Source: Phyto melanocephala | Taxonomy: Eukaryota > Arthropoda > Insecta > Diptera > Rhinophoridae | Direction of reading: 5' to 3' | Length of the DNA: 64,000 bases | Assembly: GCA_941918925.1 (NCBI GenBank) | Contig: OW799234.1 | Coordinates: forward strand, 111,947,128-112,011,127 | In this document: piece by piece, positions 1 through 11,500 of the stretch | Numbering within the stretch: the first letter of the stretch is position 1 | Layout of the letters: each line of letters begins with the position of its first letter | Made by a program: the position numbers and the translations under genes | Notes under the pieces: model-generated | What the model saw: only the letters and a program-made list of their open reading frames with translations | Databases searched by the model: none | What the model was told of the DNA's origin: nothing

Positions 1-771
1 ATTTTTTTTAGATTAAAATTTAGGAAAAACCAAATTTGATTAAATTTCGTAAAAAAAAAACTTTTTTAAATAAAACTTAATCAAAAATATTGTTTTTTGT
101 TTGTTTAATGGTCCTTTTTTAATATGTTAGTTAGCTTAAATATGTTTATTGTAGTATAATGTAAAGTCGTCTAATATTTCTATTTTGTTTTATAATTTTT
201 TTTCTTTTTAGTTGTGCGATAATATTTTAACAACTCATCATTAATTTAAATTGTTTAAATGCTTCACTGGTATTTCTTATATAAATACTATAGAATAAAT
301 GAGAAAACGTTTAAGATTATACAAGTTTTCCTACAAATATTTATTATTTTACTTATTCTATTTTTTCACCCTTTTCAATTCATATTTTTGTTGCGGGCTT
401 GGTTTACATACATACAAACGAGTTCCTAATTAAAAAATCCTTTAATGCCTTTTTTCTTGTCTTAGTTTTTTTATGCGAGTTAAGTTTACTATGAATTAAT
501 TTTGTTTCTTTTAACTTGTTGAGTTTTAGATCGTACTTTAGCTAAATTTGAACATTATACTAAATTTTTTTTAATCTTGTTTGTAAACTAATTTAACCAT
601 AAAATATTTAATTAATCTTGTTTTATTTAATTACTACATTTGCCGTAATCAAATTTCATTTTAAAACAGAGATATGCTACGAAAGGAATTCATGAAAATT
701 AATTCAGAAAACTTTTTATGCTTGTATATGTGTGTTTAATGCAAAAATGTTTCATTTTAAAATAAATATAC
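1..771. other. 3' flank of the otopetrin gene, no gene seen
   Basis: Very AT-rich sequence with no long frame, no recognisable repeat and no RNA gene. It probably includes the transcript end and the start of intergenic DNA. Confidence 0.5.
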
Positions 772-777
772 TTTATT
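772..777 (-). terminator. Candidate polyadenylation signal AATAAA
   Basis: AATAAA on the minus strand, about 205 bases after the second stop codon (981-983) and 645 after the first. This is a plausible 3' end for the otopetrin transcript. Such hexamers are common by chance in sequence this AT-rich. Confidence 0.35.
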
Positions 778-980
778 CATTTAGTAGTAGTCACTTGTTT
801 AAGAATTAAAACTTAAAATTGGTCAGATTTTGTTTATCTAAATTTGTTTGCTGCTAAATAAAAGCATTGCTGGCTTGTTGTTTGTTTGTCTAATAGTAGA
901 GAAAAAGAATAAAAGAGAAATCATACAAATGTGAGTTCACGTTGACTGACAGCATCAATGTACTCAAATTGCATATAAAC

Positions 981-1421
981 TCATTCACCATTTATGACGT
1001 AAATCGGACAAAATGCACGTTGACCCACACTACCACCACCACCCGATGATTTTCTTGACACTGAACTCTGTAGCTGCTGATGAGGACTTGTTTGTTTCGT
1101 TTCATCGCTTGTAGCTTCATTATCGGTTGTATTTAAATCTTCTTCTTCGGTTGCATCTGTACCGGTGCCACCGACTGCCTCACCTTCCACTTGGGCTGTG
1201 GTCTCAGCTTCAGAACAGTTACCGTTAGCATTACCATTCGCTGCATTTGTACCGTTTCCGTTTCCATTGCTGTTAGTGCCATTATTACTACCACTACTGT
1301 CCACTTCCTCGATTGTCTCCACAATGGTGGTAGAACAGTAACAGTAGGATAAGTTTGTTTTAAGGTCTTCACAAAATTGCTGTTGTTGCGCAATGCTAGC
1401 AATGCGCTCACGGGCTAACTC
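981..1421 (-). CDS. In-frame extension beyond the otopetrin stop (candidate readthrough region)
   Basis: After the TGA at 1422-1424 the same frame has 146 sense codons and then TGA at 983-981. The first part reads ELARERIASIAQQQQFCEDL, then a Cys/Tyr patch (SYCYCSTT), an Asn/Gly-rich tract, an acidic Thr/Glu-rich tract, SVSRKSSGGGGSVGQ and the end PIYVINGE. The base composition is much richer in G and C than the 3' flank at 1-980, with mixed third-position bases; this argues for translation rather than chance. Programmed readthrough of TGA is well documented in Drosophila, although a TGA followed by G is not the leakiest context. Alternatives are splicing from the GTGAGT donor at 1425, a simple 3' UTR with a chance ORF, or a sequence error. 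There is no membrane segment; it would add a cytosolic tail. Confidence 0.6.
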   Translation of the reverse strand, partial: ELARERIASIAQQQQFCEDLKTNLSYCYCSTTIVETIEEVDSSGSNNGTNSNGNGNGTNAANGNANGNCSEAETTAQVEGEAVGGTGTDATEEEDLNTTDNEATSDETKQTSPHQQLQSSVSRKSSGGGGSVGQRAFCPIYVINGE

Positions 1422-2567
1422 TCACATAAAAGTCGGCTTAAGTTTGTACGCCCTCTTCCAGATTTCACACAAGCACACCGTAGAATGGAAACGATAAAAT
1501 ATGGCCAGTGGCATAGAGACGTGCGTAATAATTGTCCAAGCCCACAGGCCATAGAAATTCAGTTGTATGGGATGTGATTCAGCTCTCGACTTTTCCAAAG
1601 TACTTATAGCCCACATGGCCAAATTTACCACCAGCATAAAGGTTACAATTTCTCTTCCCGGTTTTTTACGTATATGCTCAGGAGTCACTGCCTGGCGACG
1701 ACTGGCATCTAATATAAACATAGTCTGACACGCAGTTTGTACTATAGAAGCTAAAGCATTCAAAGGAACCAGCCAATCATCACTTCTAAGCGAGAAATGT
1801 CCCGCTATAACGGTAAAGATGTTATACAAAAATGAACCAGTTTGTGCTCCCACCAATAAAATGTCATCCAACGAAAAACTCCTAAACGCATCATATTGCA
1901 AATGTCTAATTTGAAACATGCCCACCAGAGTTGCTATAGTCGCTGTGCCATAAATAAACAATTCACATATGGTCACTTCCATTACCGCCAAGGCCACAAA
2001 ATCGGGTCTTGATATTAACACGAAAAACAATATCAATGATATAATGGTTAAAACCAATATCAAAATGCCCACAAATAAACCCTTATGGGCTCGTGCACAA
2101 TCTACCGAATAGTGATGTGGTGAGCGTTTCATAGGTGAACTTATCATATCTGGCCTTTGGGGTTTTGGTGTCTGGGGTCTTGAAATACTCTTCCACATTA
2201 CGTACAATATAGCGGCACATATCAGAGAGTATTCTATGGTACAAGGAAAGAGAAAGGGCGAAGCATCTTGCACCAAAGTACCTAAAATATTTGTACGTCG
2301 ACATTCGAATATTTGATAGGGACCCTTTAAGCCCCTGGGTACTCTTATGAGGGCATTGGGATCGGCGGGTGCCAATATCGAATGGGCCCTTGAATGGCCT
2401 GGTATACGATGTGATATACGTAATGTACGATTTTCCACATTGTAGAAAGTTAAGATTTCATGTTTTGTTTCTTGTATTAGTACATTGAGCCAAACCGCCA
2501 AATTGGTGCCAATCATGTGCATCAGTCCAAAACGAGCTATGATCTTGTAACGATATACTTTAATTTG
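1422..2567 (-). CDS. Otopetrin coding exon 6: helices 5-12 and annotated stop
   Basis: The acceptor TTCTTTCAG precedes CAA at 2567, so the exon starts fifteen codons before the first internal ATG. It encodes residues 463-843, nearly half the protein: helix 5 (RFGLMHMIGTNLAVWLNVL), an extracellular-type loop with RVPRGLKGPYQIFECRRTN, helix 6, a cytosolic linker with SRPQTPKPQRPDMISSPMKR, and the whole C-terminal half with helices 7-12. It ends at FHSTVCLCEIWKRAYKLKPTFM, a usual otopetrin C-terminus, followed by TGA at 1424-1422. The stop overlaps a consensus donor (AT then GTGAGT), and the frame stays open beyond it. Confidence 0.95.
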   Translation of the reverse strand, partial: QIKVYRYKIIARFGLMHMIGTNLAVWLNVLIQETKHEILTFYNVENRTLRISHRIPGHSRAHSILAPADPNALIRVPRGLKGPYQIFECRRTNILGTLVQDASPFLFPCTIEYSLICAAILYVMWKSISRPQTPKPQRPDMISSPMKRSPHHYSVDCARAHKGLFVGILILVLTIISLILFFVLISRPDFVALAVMEVTICELFIYGTATIATLVGMFQIRHLQYDAFRSFSLDDILLVGAQTGSFLYNIFTVIAGHFSLRSDDWLVPLNALASIVQTACQTMFILDASRRQAVTPEHIRKKPGREIVTFMLVVNLAMWAISTLEKSRAESHPIQLNFYGLWAWTIITHVSMPLAIFYRFHSTVCLCEIWKRAYKLKPTFM

Positions 2568-5500
2568 CTGAAAGAAAAAGTAAACGATAAGGGATTAAAA
2601 GTTTTATATTTTATTTTAAATCGATAAATATTATTAACATAAATTTAAGAATTAAAGTAAAACTAATTTTTTTTATAATTATTTTTGTTAAAAAATGTTT
2701 TATATTTTGACTAAAAAATGGGATTGGTTTGTATGGGCATTAAAATAAGTTGTAGAATAAGTACGACGTCTAATGTAGGACTTTGCATTTAATCTATAGT
2801 CTTATAAATTAAAGATCACAAATTAAGAAACTCATCTAAAAAAATGGAATATTGGAATTATAAGTTTGAGGTACTTGAACTGGACCGATTTTTCTGAAAC
2901 TTTGCACACATATTAAGCTGTTATGACTTTACAATTTCGTGATTAAAAAAGTGGGCAGGGCTACGCCCATAAGAAATAAGTTATAATTTTTAGCTACTTG
3001 CACTACATCGATTTTTCTTAAACTTTGCACACACATATTGAGCTGTTATGAATAGATAATTTCGTGATTAGAAAAGTAGGCAGTACCACGCCCATAAAAA
3101 AAAGTTATCATTTTCAGCTACTTGAACTTCACCGATTTTCCTGAAACTTTGCACACACATATTGAGTTGTCATGACTATATAATTTCGTGATTAGAAAAG
3201 TGGGCGGGGCCACGCCCATAAAAAAGTTATAATTTTGAGGACCGATTTTTCTAAAACTTTACACACATATTGAGCAACTACAACAAAAACCCACAAAGTT
3301 TGTGTCATCATGTACATTCATATATGTACACATACTTAAGTGTTTATAAGCCACCAATTGGTTTTGTTACTCTTGTTTTTAGATCAAACTTTGTTGTTGC
3401 AATCTCAATAAAAAGTTAAAATTTTTGACAACACCTTTGCAGTAAGGGACAGCTTGAACCAATTGTTTCCATTAATGTTCTTGTATGTTTACATTAAAGT
3501 GAAATTCAACTAAAGGATCACGAAGTTATCTAGAAGTTGCACAAGCTGACAAATCGGATAGTCAAACAGAGGTATACTTTACTTCTCAGAAATATTTAAA
3601 ACAAACTGTTACTACACACGAGTCCGTAGGATATGTGGGGGCTTCAAAGAGTTTATTTGACTGACAACTGAACAACCTATGTCGACTGCTTTACCCAAAG
3701 AGATTCAGAATATATTCACTTCATGGAGCCAGAAATTAATACTCTCGAAACTTATATTTACCGTGTAAGTACGTGAGAAGGGTATTTAAATAGAGTGAAA
3801 GAAAAAATGGAGCTTTGTTGTTGTACTTTATCTATATTTTTTATTTCAAAAGAGAGAAGAGTTTATGTATTATTTTATAATTAAATGTCATAAAAGGCAA
3901 TTATAAAGAAACTTTTGAGTAAAATAGCCAAACCTAAACAGTAGCGGCACACGAGAGTGTAAAAGGTTATATATAAAGGCTTCACTAGTCTTTTCTTTCT
4001 GTAGCCGTTCTGTGACGTGCCATTCGGTTGTTTAATTTTTACATTTACTTCTTTTGTATAAACTGATCAGCCTTACTTTACAAGGTAACCTTACAGAAAC
4101 AGCTTTTTTTTCCAAATTCGAATTATAAAAATAAATCTTCACTAACAAACAGACAGAAAGTATCTTTGTTGCACATATCATATCAGCTGTTTCGCTCACA
4201 ATGGCCGTCACTTAACACTGAATTTTATTTTATACAAATTTCTCAGCAACAGAACAGAACAAAAATGGAACAAAAAACCACACGTATAGATTTTAAATTG
4301 AACAGAAACAAAACAGCTGATTTATAACAGCACAGAACATACAAACGAATTCTGCCTTAAGCTTGTCATTCCGTTTGTAATTTCTACAATATTGAATTTA
4401 GACACAATAAAGTGTATATAATCTGAATATTTTTAAATAATGGAATTGAAGTCCTTCTGTCCGTGTGTATGTTAAAATCAATTTTTTAAAGCCCCTACGT
4501 ATATTTCAGACTCTTGTATGGTATCAATTTATCACATATGCTTTTAAGAATTTTCTATTGAAAATCAGTTATTTGGTTTTATTACGACTTGAGATATTAG
4601 CAAAAGAACACGATTGTTTCTGTGTTTCCCCCAACAAAATCAAATTTTGCAGCTCATATGAGACTTCTTGCAAACTTTGTTACGAATAATAAAGAAAGAT
4701 ATCGGCGAAAAAAAATGGATAAAAGCTTAAATTATTAAAAATAATAAGTTTGTGTCACAGTTGCATCATATAATTTTTAGTAATGGTCATTACATGATGG
4801 TATAAAAAGCGTGAAGGTTATATAACATTCAGCATATTCAAATATAGCTCCTTTAAATGTATTCTTTCACCTTATGTTACCAGTTTAATTCAATTTTTGC
4901 AATAGCAAGTGCATTTATTCAAAATACTCAAATTTTCCTTTATTTTTTTTGCATCTGTCGCATTTTTTATATCTACGGGTCCTGCCAGATAAAAAACTAT
5001 CGAATTTTTTATAATTTTTTTACAGCAAAATTTTTTCAAAATTGTGTTGTCATTATGTTAATGAAAGTGTTTAAGAACTATTTAAGTAAAATACCAGCAG
5101 CAACATGAAAAAACTCGCCATATTTTACAACGGTAGTTCTACTTATTTAACAGTTATTCTAAAGCAAATATAAATTAAAAAAAAGATCACTTACCTCATT
5201 GTTTAAAAATATAAAATACATCTGTATAAAGATAAAAGCCATTCTCGTAGCTGGTGTTAAAGCCAATAACACATTATGGCATTTCGTGTCAGGATTTAAT
5301 TCGAAATATTGACCGAATTCCAAACCAGAATAAATCATGCTGCCAATACCAAATGCTAGAAGACATACACATAAAAAACCAAAAAAATGTATTAAATAAA
5401 TACATAAGCAAACTATCGATAAAAAAAAAGAAACAATCAAAGAAAATGAAAGTTATATTAAGTGCGAAAAATGTCTAATATTTAAAAACATACATTTGTT

Positions 5501-8500
5501 TCTGTTTACCAAACGAGAAAGAAAAAACAAAGTGCAAAACAACAGCGGATGTTAAGGAGACAATTTAATTAAATACCAAACACAGTTAACTTTATGTCAA
5601 GGAATATCTTTAAGATAGTAAGTAAGTAAGAAATACAACAACTATACATTAAATTTATTAAAACAGCTATATACTGGTGCACTTAAATTTATTTTCCCTC
5701 TTAATTTTGTGCTTTTTATGACAAGAACGATTTTCATAACAAAAAATCATAAAATAACAGGGACATAAAAAAGACATTAGGACTTTAGGTGGAAAAAAGA
5801 AAAGCTTGTTACACTGAATACAAATTAAATTAAATATAATAAAAACTAACTACCACTACTTTCGAAATACTCCACACTTTTATTAAGCTACCACCACAGA
5901 TACAAAGAGCATCGTATAGGATTTCAGGGAGTTGCAATAAAAATAAGTGAATAATTTTTCAAGCATCTAATGAAGAGGGAAGATAAATATTTTATGGGAG
6001 ATTTTTCAAAGCCAAAAAATTGTATTTGTAACTCAAATGGGGAAGCACTTACTCTATATATATGGGAGAATTAAATTCAAGTTATTTAAATAATTATGTA
6101 CAACTAAATATAGGAAAATTTAAATAAAACACATTTTCCACTCTAAATCTGTTAACTCAGCAAACTAATTCCCTTAAATTAATTCAAGCAAATTTAATTG
6201 TATAATTAATTTTTTTTTTCTTTTTATTACCTCCACAGAAAAAAAATAAAAACAACTGAAATTCAACTTCCTTATTATAAAGTCAAATCAAGTGACTCGT
6301 TACTTACCTACAGCACCCATACGTAAATAAAAGCTGCCATAATGGTGTTGACGTCCTAGAGGTGACAACAATGATGGTCGTCTAGCTGAAGGTATAGAAG
6401 ATGGCATACGTCTATTATGCATCGAATTACTATCCGTATCCGATTCATCCATACTCTCTGAAGCACTAGTCGAACGTGTTTTGGCTGATAATTTTGTTGG
6501 AGATGCTAAAAGGGTGTGTAAGAGCAAAGTAAAAGAGATGCAGAAAATTGTTTTGTTTATGCTGTTCAGATTGTCAAATGAGTTTGAAAACAAATAAACA
6601 AATATTTACCAATATTGACAGGTATTTTAGGACGACCCCATAACAAAGTGGCATACATGAAAAGCAGGAATATCATGCTGCCAATGTACAGATATAAATA
6701 ATACACCTGCAATAAAGTTAATAAAAAAGAAATTGTGAAATAAGGTATATTCATATAAGGCAAATATTATACAACTTGATCAAAAAATAATTTTTTTTTT
6801 AATTTCTTTTTTTTTAATTAAAAAAAAATAAAAAACTTTATTAAATAAGTCGAGAGTATTTCTTTATTTACTTTCATTTTACTATGAATAACTCTCTACT
6901 ATCTTTATAAAACAGGGGGTAAATTACAGCGTTCGAATGTGATCGAAATTAATATATTTCTAGAAGTAATTTTTTACAAGTTCAAAATGTAATCAGTTGC
7001 TGATTTTAAAGGCTCCACGAAAAGCCCCCCAATGAAATAACGCCCAGGAAACAATCCCCAATGAAGTAAACCCCAAAAAATTGGAAATAACACCCAAAAA
7101 CAATGAGTGAAATAACACCGAAAAATAAATGAAATAAACCCTAAAGCGAAAACGAAACAACCCCCAATATTTGGGAGTTATTTCATATGAAATAACTCCT
7201 AATGATGAAAATGAAATAACCCCCAATGAAATAAACCCCATTAGCAACACAAATGAAATTAAGCCCAAAATTCATAAAAGAGTCAGTTTCATTAAGGATT
7301 TCATGAAGTCAATATGGACCAACAGCAAAATCGCAAATTTATTGATATAAATCGTGTGGAGGCCCGCCGGTGTCTTCTTCATAATAAGGATATATGTAAC
7401 TTCGAAAGTGTGCCAGCATTCATAATAAATTTTTTTGGTGAAACAACATACAAAGCTCGTTTAATAGTGACTACTTTTGGTTTTGTAAATGGACTAAGTC
7501 CAATGCAGTTATTTTCCCTTATACAATGGAAGCAATTTCAGATCAGCCACCAACGAGCTATTCTAAAACTTTCGAATGGCTTGAAAATCCAACTCATGGG
7601 AGACGTTATTATAGTTATAATATTGTAAAGAGAGCAGTAATTTTCTGTAATGGAGATGTGAGGAAGTATGGACAAAGAATTGTTTAATATTTCCCATATA
7701 TGTATTTATTTTTGAAACCCAACTACCAAAAAATTATTTTCATGTACATATATAAATAATAAATTTAATACATTATACGCAGGGAATGGTGAAAAAAACA
7801 AAATTGTTGCTCATGAATTCAAGATGGAGAAAATATACGTTGTATGTGTAAATGCGGCCATTTAGTTACATTTTGTTATTATGTACCTCCTCACTGCTTG
7901 GCAGAAGTGGAACCAACAACCGATTACTTCTGATTTAGGGAAAACAATCATTATTGCCGTCCGTAGACTAATTTCGTAGTCTGTCACGAAGGTCGCTCCA
8001 TCCAAATCCAGAACGTTATCATTTATGTATTTGAAAAGATATTGTAATATATTCACAGGCTAAAAGTTTTCTTGTAAAAGGCCTATTTTTATATAATTTA
8101 TTTACAAACACCCCCAAAAACCAACAGCTTTAAAAATGAAATAACCCCCGAATACAAAATGAAATATCACCCAAATTATACACGCTATGAAACAAGCCCC
8201 GAATTTTAAAAATTTGTTGGGTGTTATTTCATTGGAGATTATTTCATAATTTGAAAACCCCAAATGATAAATTAAATAATTTCCAAAAAAAAATGAAAAA
8301 CGGCCCAAAAAAATTGGGAGTTATTTCATATGAAATAACATCCAAAAATGTATGAAAAAAATTTGGAGAATATTTCATTTCTCGTTTGGGCCTTATTTCA
8401 TTGGGGGGCTTTTCGTGGAGCCATTTTAAAAAGTAAAACTAATAGTAAAAAACAAACAATTATTAGAAATTAGGAGTAAAAACAAGAATATAAATTTGTC

Positions 8501-11500
8501 ATCATTAATCATACATAAGCTGGTGCTAAAGTCACCATCAAGTTTAAAACTTTAATAAATTTTTCGTTTATAAATAATAGAGAGATTCACAACTAACCAA
8601 AATAGGAAATAATAGAATTTTATTGCTTAAATAAGAGATCAATTATTTTAACGCAAAGACCACATCATTGACATTTTCAAGCCAAAATTTCGCCGTCTGA
8701 TGCAATGATTCATTGGCATTGTTAGATATTTGCCTCGTTTAACAAAACATCAGAAACATCTACCGAAAGGTGCATTAAAATAATAGAGCTCCATTGTCCA
8801 AGACAGCGCATTTACCAGATTTGTTAGCACTTAACTATTTTCTTTGGAGTTATTTGACGGATTGAGTATACTAACAGTGGCTCTATTTAAAAAAAAGAGG
8901 ATGCCAGCATAAAAAATGTAGGACATTTGCCCAAAAAAAGAGGACACATTTAAAAAAAATTAAATTTGATAAAATTTACGACGCCATTTAAAATACAAAA
9001 ACAAAATTTGTTTTTACGAAAAAACTTTATTTACAAAAATACAAACTGAACATATCATTCTGATTTAATAGTTGAAAATAAAAACAAAAAAAACAACAAA
9101 CATTCATTGCATTCATAATCGGGAATGTATACTTTTAAAAATTTTACATATATTTTTCAATACTTCCAATTTGAGCCAATATATTACCATCGCATCTCTT
9201 CAAATATTTGTAAAACTCTAGGCAATCCATATCAAAATTATATACCCTTACTGTATTTTTTGTTCAAGATTTTCTTCTATATCTGGAAAACAAACTTTAT
9301 GAAAAACACACAGATGACAAGCAGACCCCTTTGCTGAACTTTTTTAAAATAAAAGACAAGTTGAAATAGGCCACTTCGATAAATAGCGACAATTAAGAAT
9401 AATAAAACTAATTTTGTAAAAAGAGAAGTTTTAAAATTGTACTTTTTCAAAACTAATTGTACGAGCACCTAAATCTTTTTTTATACATTTTGTGACCTGT
9501 GATTTAAAGTTTAAATGTAAGAAAAAAACTTCAGAGAAGGTGCAAAAAGCCGGACAACCCCGGACATTTGCTAAAAAAGATGTAGATGACTGCCCCGGAT
9601 GCCCTAAAAAAGAGGACGGTGTCCGGGGAAAAGAGGACGGATGGCAACCCTACTCACACCTAATTTCAGCCAACCTAAGTCTAAGAAAATAAGCCCCATA
9701 TAATTAAAAAGGGCGAAGGAAAAATTTGTTAAGCTGGCCATATGTCAGGAAATTATATGTAAACATACAAGTTGTTGTGTTTACACGTATGCTAAAATCC
9801 GCAACATACGTTTGTTGGGATCGTTAACAATTTGCCACTTTATGTGCTTAAACATATGTATGCATTGGACCATTCTCCCCAAAAATAAATTGAGTGGATT
9901 TGAAAAAAAAAATTAATTAGTTACAGCAATCTATATATATAAAAGTGAAACTCTGTGTGTGTGTGTGTGTTAGCTATAGACTCCGAAACTGTAATACCGA
10001 TCGGGCTCAAACACATACCAGGAGTGTTTATGGGTGGAAAAAAGTGGGCGGTGCCACGCCCATAAAAAATTAGTTATCATTTTAAGCTACTTGCACATGA
10101 CCGATTTTTCTGAAACTTTGCACACATATCGAGCTCTCATGACTAAATAATTTCGTGATTAAAAAAGTGGGCGCGGCCACGCCCATAAAAAAAATTTAAT
10201 TTTGAGGTACTTGCAATGGACGGATTTTACTAAAACTGTGCACACATATTGGGCTGTCATGACTTTATGATTTCGTGATTATAAAAGTGGGCAGGGCCAC
10301 GCCCATAAAAAAAGTTATAAGTTTGAGGTACTTGCACTAAACCGATTTTCCTAAAACTTTGCACACACGCTAAGCTGTCATGACTTTACAATTTCTTGAT
10401 TAGAAAAGTGGGCAGTGCCACGCCCATAAAAAAAAGTTATCATTTTGAGGTACTTGCACTGGACCGATTTTTCTGAAACTTTGCACACATATTGAGCTGT
10501 TATGACTTTACAGTTTCGTTTTTAGAAAAGTGGGCAGGAAAATAGAAAAAATTATAATTTTTAGGTTTCTGCACTTGATTTTCAATAAAAATTCAGAATG
10601 CATTTTGATTCATTAAGGGGCGTAGCAAAGCGCGCTTTTAAGCTTTTGTCACCCCTAGAAAAAAATTTATAGCTACACCGATATACATATGTATGTTATA
10701 AGAAATTTCGCGTTTACATGATACGTTGGCAAATTTTTCACCATAAATATGCTAATTCCACATACCGTCTACCATAAGCGTAACTAGAACATTCTAGCAG
10801 GTGCAATGATTCTTTTCTCTGCTGTAAAATTTGCTGAAAGGTAGTTAGCAGGCTTGCATATTAAGCCGACGTTATGTTATTTAAGCTTCTGACATGCATT
10901 TCTTTTGATATAATTAAATTTTTTTTTCGGACTTGAAAAGTTTTAAAGTCACCCTATTCATTATTAAAATTTTATATTTCAATCGGGAACGTAAATATTT
11001 TTATTTTGACGTCACCATAATGTTCGCATATGTAGTACAAGAAATTTACATGTTAATTAAAAAAAAATGTTTATTTACTACTAAAGTGTGCTCGTATGTT
11101 TAACACACCTTTAGTACGAATTTAAATATACTATAACTACTATAACTGATGGATGGTTAAAAGGATGCTACTGGCATCTGTCACACGACACAAGGGTGGA
11201 AATAATGAAACTGGCGTAAACTATGACAAGGGGTATGGAGTGTAACACTATGAGGAGTATATAATGTGAGACTGTGGACATGCATTTTATGGTTGTGTCT
11301 AGAAGTTATTAAAGTCTTTATTCGTACATATTTAAATGTTGTCGATGTAAAATAAGTATACGAAGTTAGTGCTGCGAAAGCAAAATTTATATTTCTGTTA
11401 TAATTTTATTAGATAATTATTGCAAAGGCTTTTTGCTTAGCAATTACTTTACATTTTCAGTGAGGCAACTTTTATATGGTAACTCATTTACATGAAAGGT

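Larger units (their letters stand above)
2568..5194 (-). other. Otopetrin intron 5
   Basis: A 2.6-kb intron defined by donor GTAAGT at 5194 and acceptor CAG at 2568. It contains a truncated copy of the Helitron-associated array (about 2858-3276) and a mini-me-like fragment (about 4355-4690). Short ORFs here look like chance frames. Confidence 0.85.
7011..8422 (-). mobile_element. MULE (Mutator-like) DNA transposon, internally degraded
   Basis: The element begins GGCTCCACGAAAAGCCCCCC at 7011 and ends with the exact reverse complement at 8422. The match runs 30 bp without a break and about 36 bp with one mismatch. It is flanked by the 8-bp target duplication ATTTTAAA (7003-7010 and 8423-8430). 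Both subterminal regions are full of short motifs like ATGAAATAACACCC. On the minus strand it carries a piece of MULE transposase (7862-8056). Length is 1412 bp, too short for an autonomous MULE. Strand is given by the transposase fragment. Confidence 0.88.

Noticed and set aside
1133..1411. Open frame overlapping the otopetrin extension in another phase
   Set aside because: It is reached only by an unproven splice from 1425. Its codons are the shadow of the Asn/Gly-rich frame, so it is not listed as a gene.
2083..2304. 73-codon minus-strand frame inside exon 6
   Set aside because: It lies inside the strongly supported otopetrin frame in a different phase.
8876..9655. hAT element call
   Set aside because: The right end resembles a hAT terminus but the left end does not pair with it, and the shared motifs are direct rather than inverted.
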